DNA of 64,000 nucleotides, taken from contig VWZF01004873.1 in NCBI GenBank assembly GCA_013396755.1, positions 1,129,541 through 1,193,540 on the forward strand, given 5' to 3'. Positions 60,577-64,000 of the stretch are shown here, piece after piece. This DNA is from Sclerurus mexicanus (Eukaryota; Chordata; Aves; Passeriformes; Furnariidae). Each line of letters opens with the position of its first letter. Position 1 is the first letter of the stretch. A model generated the notes under the pieces. It made no database searches, was not told the origin of the DNA, and saw only the letters and a list, made by a program, of their open reading frames with translations. Made by a program: the position numbers and the translations under genes.

Positions 60577-63500
60577 CTGCAAGCAAAGAAAGAGAAGAGA
60601 ACAGGAGGACACCGAGCAAGCCCAGGCAGAAACATCAAGTAGTTTTGAGATGTTAAAAATAAAACCTGTGCATGTGACCATGCAGCTCAGCTTACAGAGC
60701 AGTCTCTTTCACTGTATTTGTTAACACTGTCATTTCTGGAGTGGTATTTCACAGACAAGATGAGAAGCAGAATCCATAACACTCTGTACTCCCTGTATGA
60801 GAGGAGAAGATCAAAACCTTTCCCAGAGCCCTGTATCAGCTCCCTGCTGCTCTCTGATGGTGGTTTGCCCTTTACAACTTAATTCCCCTTGGTGCCCACG
60901 CCAGTTTGTGGTTTTTGCTGTTGGAATTGTCATTCCAGTTCCCACTGTCACCAGATTCAGCAGCTGGTGCAGACAGCAATGGCGGGTTTCCAATCTGGTC
61001 CAGGCAGGGTGGAGAGAAAAGAGAATAGGAATGGCCCAGACCTGAGCAGCCAGGCAGATCTGCCTGCCCACCTCCTGGGGACTCCCAGGAGACTCCCCAG
61101 CTCCAGTCCCTTCACTGCACAGTGAAAAGGTCCCACCAGCCACCAAGGGCCAGCCTGAGGGTACAGATCTCAGTGTCACCTTTCCTCAGCCAAAGCTGGG
61201 GAAGCAAAGGGGCAAAGGAGAGCAGGCCTGTTTTACTGTCAGCATGGACTCATTAAAGCATTTCACGGTGAGTTTCATGGTGAGCATTTCACACTGATGG
61301 TGAGTACAGACAAACAGGTACTATGTGTCAGTGAGGTTCAGGGGTGCAGACAGGGCAGGCGCTGCTTCTCCCTGGTGGGTTCTCACCCCATATGGCTGCA
61401 GACACCTCTTGTGACCCTGCTGCTGTACGTGGCCACCTTTCACCACCTCAGAAACACAGAACAACCCATTTGGCTGAGGTGGCTCTGAGATCCTGAGTCC
61501 CAATGAACTTCTTACTTTGTCTTATCTTTCTCTTTCCCTATCTGTGATTCCCCAGTGACTTTCATAACTTGAAACAGTGCAGGCAACTGTTTTCATTTTT
61601 AGGGCTGAACAAAATGTCAGTGGGTGACAACCAAGGCTTGCTGGTGCCAATTGCAATTTAGTAGTGCTAAATATGGTTAGCAGTCTGGCTCCGTGGCCTT
61701 TTTTAGAAAGGGCTGTATTATCGTGATACCATTTTCTGGCATCCTGCTGGGGAAAACAAGAGCTAGTGGTAGTATGCCCAAACCTGAATTTCACCCAATC
61801 ACAACGTGACCCCTGATCTGTTCACCCTGTCCACTCCCACTCCTCAAGTCCCCAGTTCAGGGTCATTCATTAGCCTTCAATGTTGTCATCATCTTTAGAG
61901 GCTGTGTTTAAAAACATGCTGGGGGTGTGCCTCACTTTTGTATGATGTAAAATTCTTCTCAAAATTCTGTATCACTGGTTTAGGAATAAACACCCTCCAC
62001 CTGGATTAACTCAGATTACTAAAATACTCAGGGCTTCCGAAGTTGTCAGAAATAAAGCTATCTTCTGTTTTAATTTTACCAGCACCTGATGTCAGCCTGG
62101 TTTCAGATCTCTGTTTTCAGACAGTCTGAACTGGTGCTTTTTGCTGCTTCCATGTATTTCTCCGTGATCACACACACCCAGACAGCCTGGACCTGCCTCA
62201 CTCAGTTCCATACGCTGCCTCACAGCCACACCTAACACAAACCCCCAGCTTTTGCAAATCCTTGCCTGCAGGCGATGCCTGTAATCCAAAAAGTCACCAT
62301 CCGTGGTGGCCTTTTAGGGCAGGGTATCACAAGACACGCAGAATGAACATAGTTCACCATGCCTGAAAATGGTGGAGAGAAGGGAGCAGAAGAGCGGAGA
62401 GCTAGGAAACAGGCATTTTTCCTTGAACCATTGCATTAGCTCAGCTGCACCTGAAAGCAGACTTCTATCAAAACCAGGAGAACTTGAAGATCTCTGCTGC
62501 CACCCTTACGTGTGCTAATTTGAGTCAAGGTATCTCAAGCATGCCAACCAATACTGTAATGAGACCTCCTGCTGCAGTACAGATGTGCTTAGGTAGGCTG
62601 CGAGAAATGTGAAAGCTCTGAAAGAAAAGAGCAACTGTTATTTAGTTTTTGGTGCAAATGCTTTGGGAGAAAGCTGTTGTCTGTCTGCTTTACTCTACCT
62701 TATCTCAATTCTAGGCGTAGAAATGTTGTTCTTCTATATGAAGCCCTATGAAATAAACCTACGTATATGATATGGATATGTATAATATATACAAATATAC
62801 ACATCTATTGATATGGGAAAATTGGGTGAGATCTGGCAGCCTGAGAGAGGTGAGGCTGCTGTAGCTCCATGCCCCCATGCAATAGACTGTATTCCCAGGA
62901 GGCACATGCACAAATTCACATACACACCACTTAAACATGGACAGGGATTGCATGTCCAGCCACACAGAGCACTCACACACAGTGCCACCGGCCTCATCAC
63001 ACACCCTGCTTTGTCTGAGCAGGATGGAGGTGTGCCAGTGAGCATCCATGTATAGATGTGTATTTATATGTGTATACAACACACATGTACAGCATGTCTT
63101 CCTCCAGCAGGTGGGCTCAGGTTGTCTGCCCAGTTGCTGCCCCTCAGTCCCAACCTTTCCAGTCCTCTTGGTCCCCCAGTAGCTGACTCCCTGTGTTGGT
63201 CTTGCCCTCTGGGACCCCTACGTCTCTCAGTCTTTTTGGCAGCTGGATGGGCCTCTCCTCTGGTCCCCCTGGGAGCTGTCTCCTCCTTCACAGCCTTTTC
63301 CCAGCTCCCAGGCCCCCTTGCTGGCTACTCCACTGCACCCTCGTGACTGTTCACACTCACCTGCACGCCCATGCCCACACCAGGTGCTGCTCCATGGGCG
63401 TGAGTCTCAGCTGCTGGCACCCGGACCCCTCCACACCCCCTGCATTTGGTAATGAAAGTTCCTCACCCAGGACAAACTGTGAAAGGAGTTTAATGAGAAG

Positions 63501-63635
63501 ATGGGACAGGCTGCACTGAACAGGTGCAGGGCATAGCCAAACCATCACAAACCATTTACACGCCATCAGCCCTTTTCGTTCTCATATCCCACACTCGTTT
63601 CTCCACAAGTCATCTAAATCTCTCCTGTTCCTGCC
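60577..63635. other. Upstream spacer of FBXO40, no gene recognised
   Basis: Only short unmatched frames. The section contains TATA/TACA-rich low-complexity DNA near 62755-62815 and 63050-63090. Untranslated FBXO40 exons and its muscle promoter probably lie here or beyond the window, but I cannot place them. Confidence 0.5.
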
Positions 63636-63699
63636 CTAAACACCGCCCAATGAGTCCTGTGCAATGCCCAAATGCTCTTCCCCTGTGGCACATCGTGTG

Positions 63700-64000
63700 T
63701 CCCACACCCCCGAACGCAGTGACACCCCCGATCCTAAAGGTGCTCTGGGGCTGAGTCTCCCCTGGGAGGGGTCTGGACAGGGCGTCCCTTCCTCCGAGTC
63801 CTTCATGCGGGTTCCCACCTGCCCACCCCGTGCTCCTAGAGGTGGCCCTTCGGTGGGCTGATGGCTCCTCGGACGGGCCTGGCGGGGCATTGAAGCTCCG
63901 AGCTCTCTGCCCGACCAGCAGCTTGTCGTGGCTTTCCGCGCTGTCTCTGTGGCAACCGACCGCCGCCTCTGTCCCTGTGGCACCGCGAAATGGCCCCGCC
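63700..64000. promoter_or_regulatory. CpG-rich, promoter-like right edge
   Basis: CpG frequency and GC content rise sharply to the window end. An RFX X-box-like site GTCTCTGTGGCAAC lies at 63943-63956, with a weaker second copy GTCCCTGTGGCACC 28 bases further on (63971-63984), just before an ATG at 63990. This suggests the start of another gene beyond the right edge; its identity cannot be read. Confidence 0.5.

Overview
The window is nuclear DNA from a bird, most likely a songbird. It has long introns with GT-AG splice sites, CpG-rich promoters, several CR1 LINE 3' ends (a typical avian repeat), and one tRNA-Ile-headed, CR1-tailed SINE near 58.1 kb that matches the TguSINE1 family known from zebra finch. 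No CRISPR array, operon or prokaryotic element was seen.

Five protein genes can be read. (1) NCAPD2 (condensin I subunit D2), minus strand, ten coding exons from 4892 down to 407; the gene leaves the window on the left. (2) MRPL51 (mitochondrial ribosomal protein), plus strand, two exons, 4891-5395, divergent from NCAPD2 with overlapping start codons. (3) VAMP1 (synaptobrevin 1), plus strand, four coding exons 7936-9737; the first coding bases are not found and may lie in a 526-base gap. (4) SCNN1A (ENaC alpha subunit), minus strand, complete in twelve coding exons, 24884 to 18308, encoding 623 residues. (5) FBXO40 (muscle F-box protein), minus strand, three coding exons, 60498 to 48990, encoding 702 residues, with a 7.4-kb first intron and a GC-AG second intron.

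Layout: 0-5.4 kb is the NCAPD2/MRPL51 divergent pair around a CpG-rich promoter; 5.4-9.7 kb is a spacer and VAMP1; 9.7-18.1 kb has no gene I can recognise; 18.1-26.5 kb is SCNN1A and its GC-rich promoter; 26.5-48 kb is a gene-poor stretch with CR1 fragments and low-complexity DNA; 48-60.6 kb is FBXO40; 60.6-64 kb is spacer ending in a CpG-rich, promoter-like edge with an RFX X-box-like site.

The genes do not form a pathway. NCAPD2-MRPL51-VAMP1-SCNN1A is the block known from human 12p13.31, but TAPBPL, CD27 and LTBR are not recognisable between VAMP1 and SCNN1A, and SCNN1A has the opposite relative orientation. FBXO40 belongs to human 3q13.33, so a synteny breakpoint lies in the gene-poor stretch. 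Assembly defects matter here: two long N gaps, four single-N positions (two break a reading frame by one base), and a roughly 390-base duplicated block beside the SCNN1A promoter gap.
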